Positions 63,378 through 64,000 of a stretch of DNA of 64,000 nucleotides are shown piece by piece; positions within the stretch are counted from its first letter, which is position 1; each line of letters begins with the position of its first letter. Position numbers and translations under genes: made by a program. The DNA comes from Wolfiporia cocos (Eukaryota; Basidiomycota; Agaricomycetes; Polyporales; Phaeolaceae): positions 496,001-560,000 of the forward strand of contig JACCLO010000010.1 of the NCBI GenBank assembly GCA_029448655.1. Direction: 5' to 3'. The notes under the pieces were generated by a model, which did no database searches, was not told the origin of the DNA, and worked only from the letters and a program-made list of their open reading frames with translations.

Positions 63378-64000
63378 ATGTCTCCCTTCCCGCATAATGT
63401 CACTTTCCAGGCCAACAACAAGTGAGTGAATCTCATGCGATTTCTCAATAGCTTCTCATCATCATGCAGTCTACCCAACGTATACTTTCAATATGCAATT
63501 AGCGGTCGGTGTGCAGAGTTAAACACCTTCCTAGTGCCCTGACATTCAACTGCGAAGCACTCACCATATATGAGCACATTATCACTGTGAATCAGGAGAT
63601 ACTGTATACCTGGCGTTATAGGATGACGGCGACGACTATCATCTTACTTGTAAATCGGTATCTTCTGCTAGGTATCGCCATTGTCATGGTTTTTGATGCA
63701 CGTATACCGGTAAGATACAGATCAATCTGCCAATGTGAACGTGCTAAAAAGCATAGTGTAGAGGTCTAATGATTGCTCCTATATTTAATTGATGTCACTG
63801 ATGGTTCCAAATAGCGCAATCTGTCCCGAGGTATCTGCAATGTCCGAGGTCATGCAAGCCCTCCTTCTGACAATTGGAGCAGGTGAGCTGCATACATTCC
63901 TGTGAGAAATCTTCCAGCAAGATATGACGAGCTCACAGGATTCTCTGCTACACGGATTCTGGCAATTAGTGCATGGAAGGCATGGATAGTGGCATCTATT
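63378..64000 (+). CDS. DUF6533-type membrane protein, copy 4 (cut by window end)
   Basis: Starts MSPFPHNVTFQANN at 63378, first intron GTGAGTG ... CATGCAG near 63422-63470, core ALTIYEHIITVNQEI, LYTWRYRMTATTIILL, VNRYLLLGIAIVMV, then ICPEVSAMSEVMQALLLTIGAG and the intron site that in copy 1 carries retrotransposon B. The last codons in the window belong to the AWKAWIVAS segment. No disabling change is seen in the visible part, so this is the best preserved copy. Confidence 0.65.

Overview
This is a piece of a filamentous fungal nuclear genome, most likely a basidiomycete of the Agaricomycetes. The signs are short GT-AG introns, a membrane protein family of the DUF6533 type, an exon/intron fragment resembling a basidiomycete RING-finger protein, Ty3/Gypsy elements and hAT-type elements. 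It is almost entirely repeat territory: one uninterrupted, convincing host-type gene is seen (a CoA-dependent acyltransferase-like ORF, 60171-61700). The genus is not determined.

Layout. 1-25 kb is a graveyard of solo LTRs from several related families. Most begin TG and end CA, and most are bounded by 5-bp target duplications that I could pair by eye. They are inserted into one another up to three deep (for example 16489-19014 contains 16564-18081, which contains 17117-17759). A degenerate F-box/leucine-rich gene lies at 10.7-12.8 kb. 25194-33429 (minus strand, copy A) and 38891-47125 (plus strand, copy B) are two nearly full-length, very similar 8.2-kb Ty3/Gypsy elements in opposite orientation. 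Each has 371-bp LTRs and perfect 5-bp target duplications. The polyprotein order is gag, dUTPase, aspartic protease, reverse transcriptase, RNase H, integrase, a chromodomain-like segment and an extra C-terminal region that runs through the polypurine tract into the 3' LTR. Both copies are broken, at different places, several of them by CpG transitions. Between them lies a hAT-type element (34117-38032) that received a second TIR element (34979-38004) carrying pieces of a RING-type host gene.

From 38 kb on, four copies of a DUF6533-type membrane protein gene recur on the plus strand (38348, 51832, 56497, 63378), with duplicated flanking blocks. Copy B of the retrotransposon sits inside an intron of the first gene; the second gene still shows the uninterrupted insertion site. 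A decayed MFS transporter (minus strand, 49.6-50.6 kb) is interrupted by a 961-bp hAT MITE with an 8-bp target duplication.

The most interesting pattern is shared by the LTR families. Just downstream of the TATA box nearly every copy has a short hairpin whose stem sequence differs from copy to copy but stays paired (compensatory change). In the two complete elements the same position carries 11 nt that are exactly complementary to a site one base after the 5' LTR, and there is no tRNA-type primer site. This is the arrangement expected for self-primed (Tf1-like) reverse transcription. All boundaries and similarities were read by eye; no alignment or database search was run.
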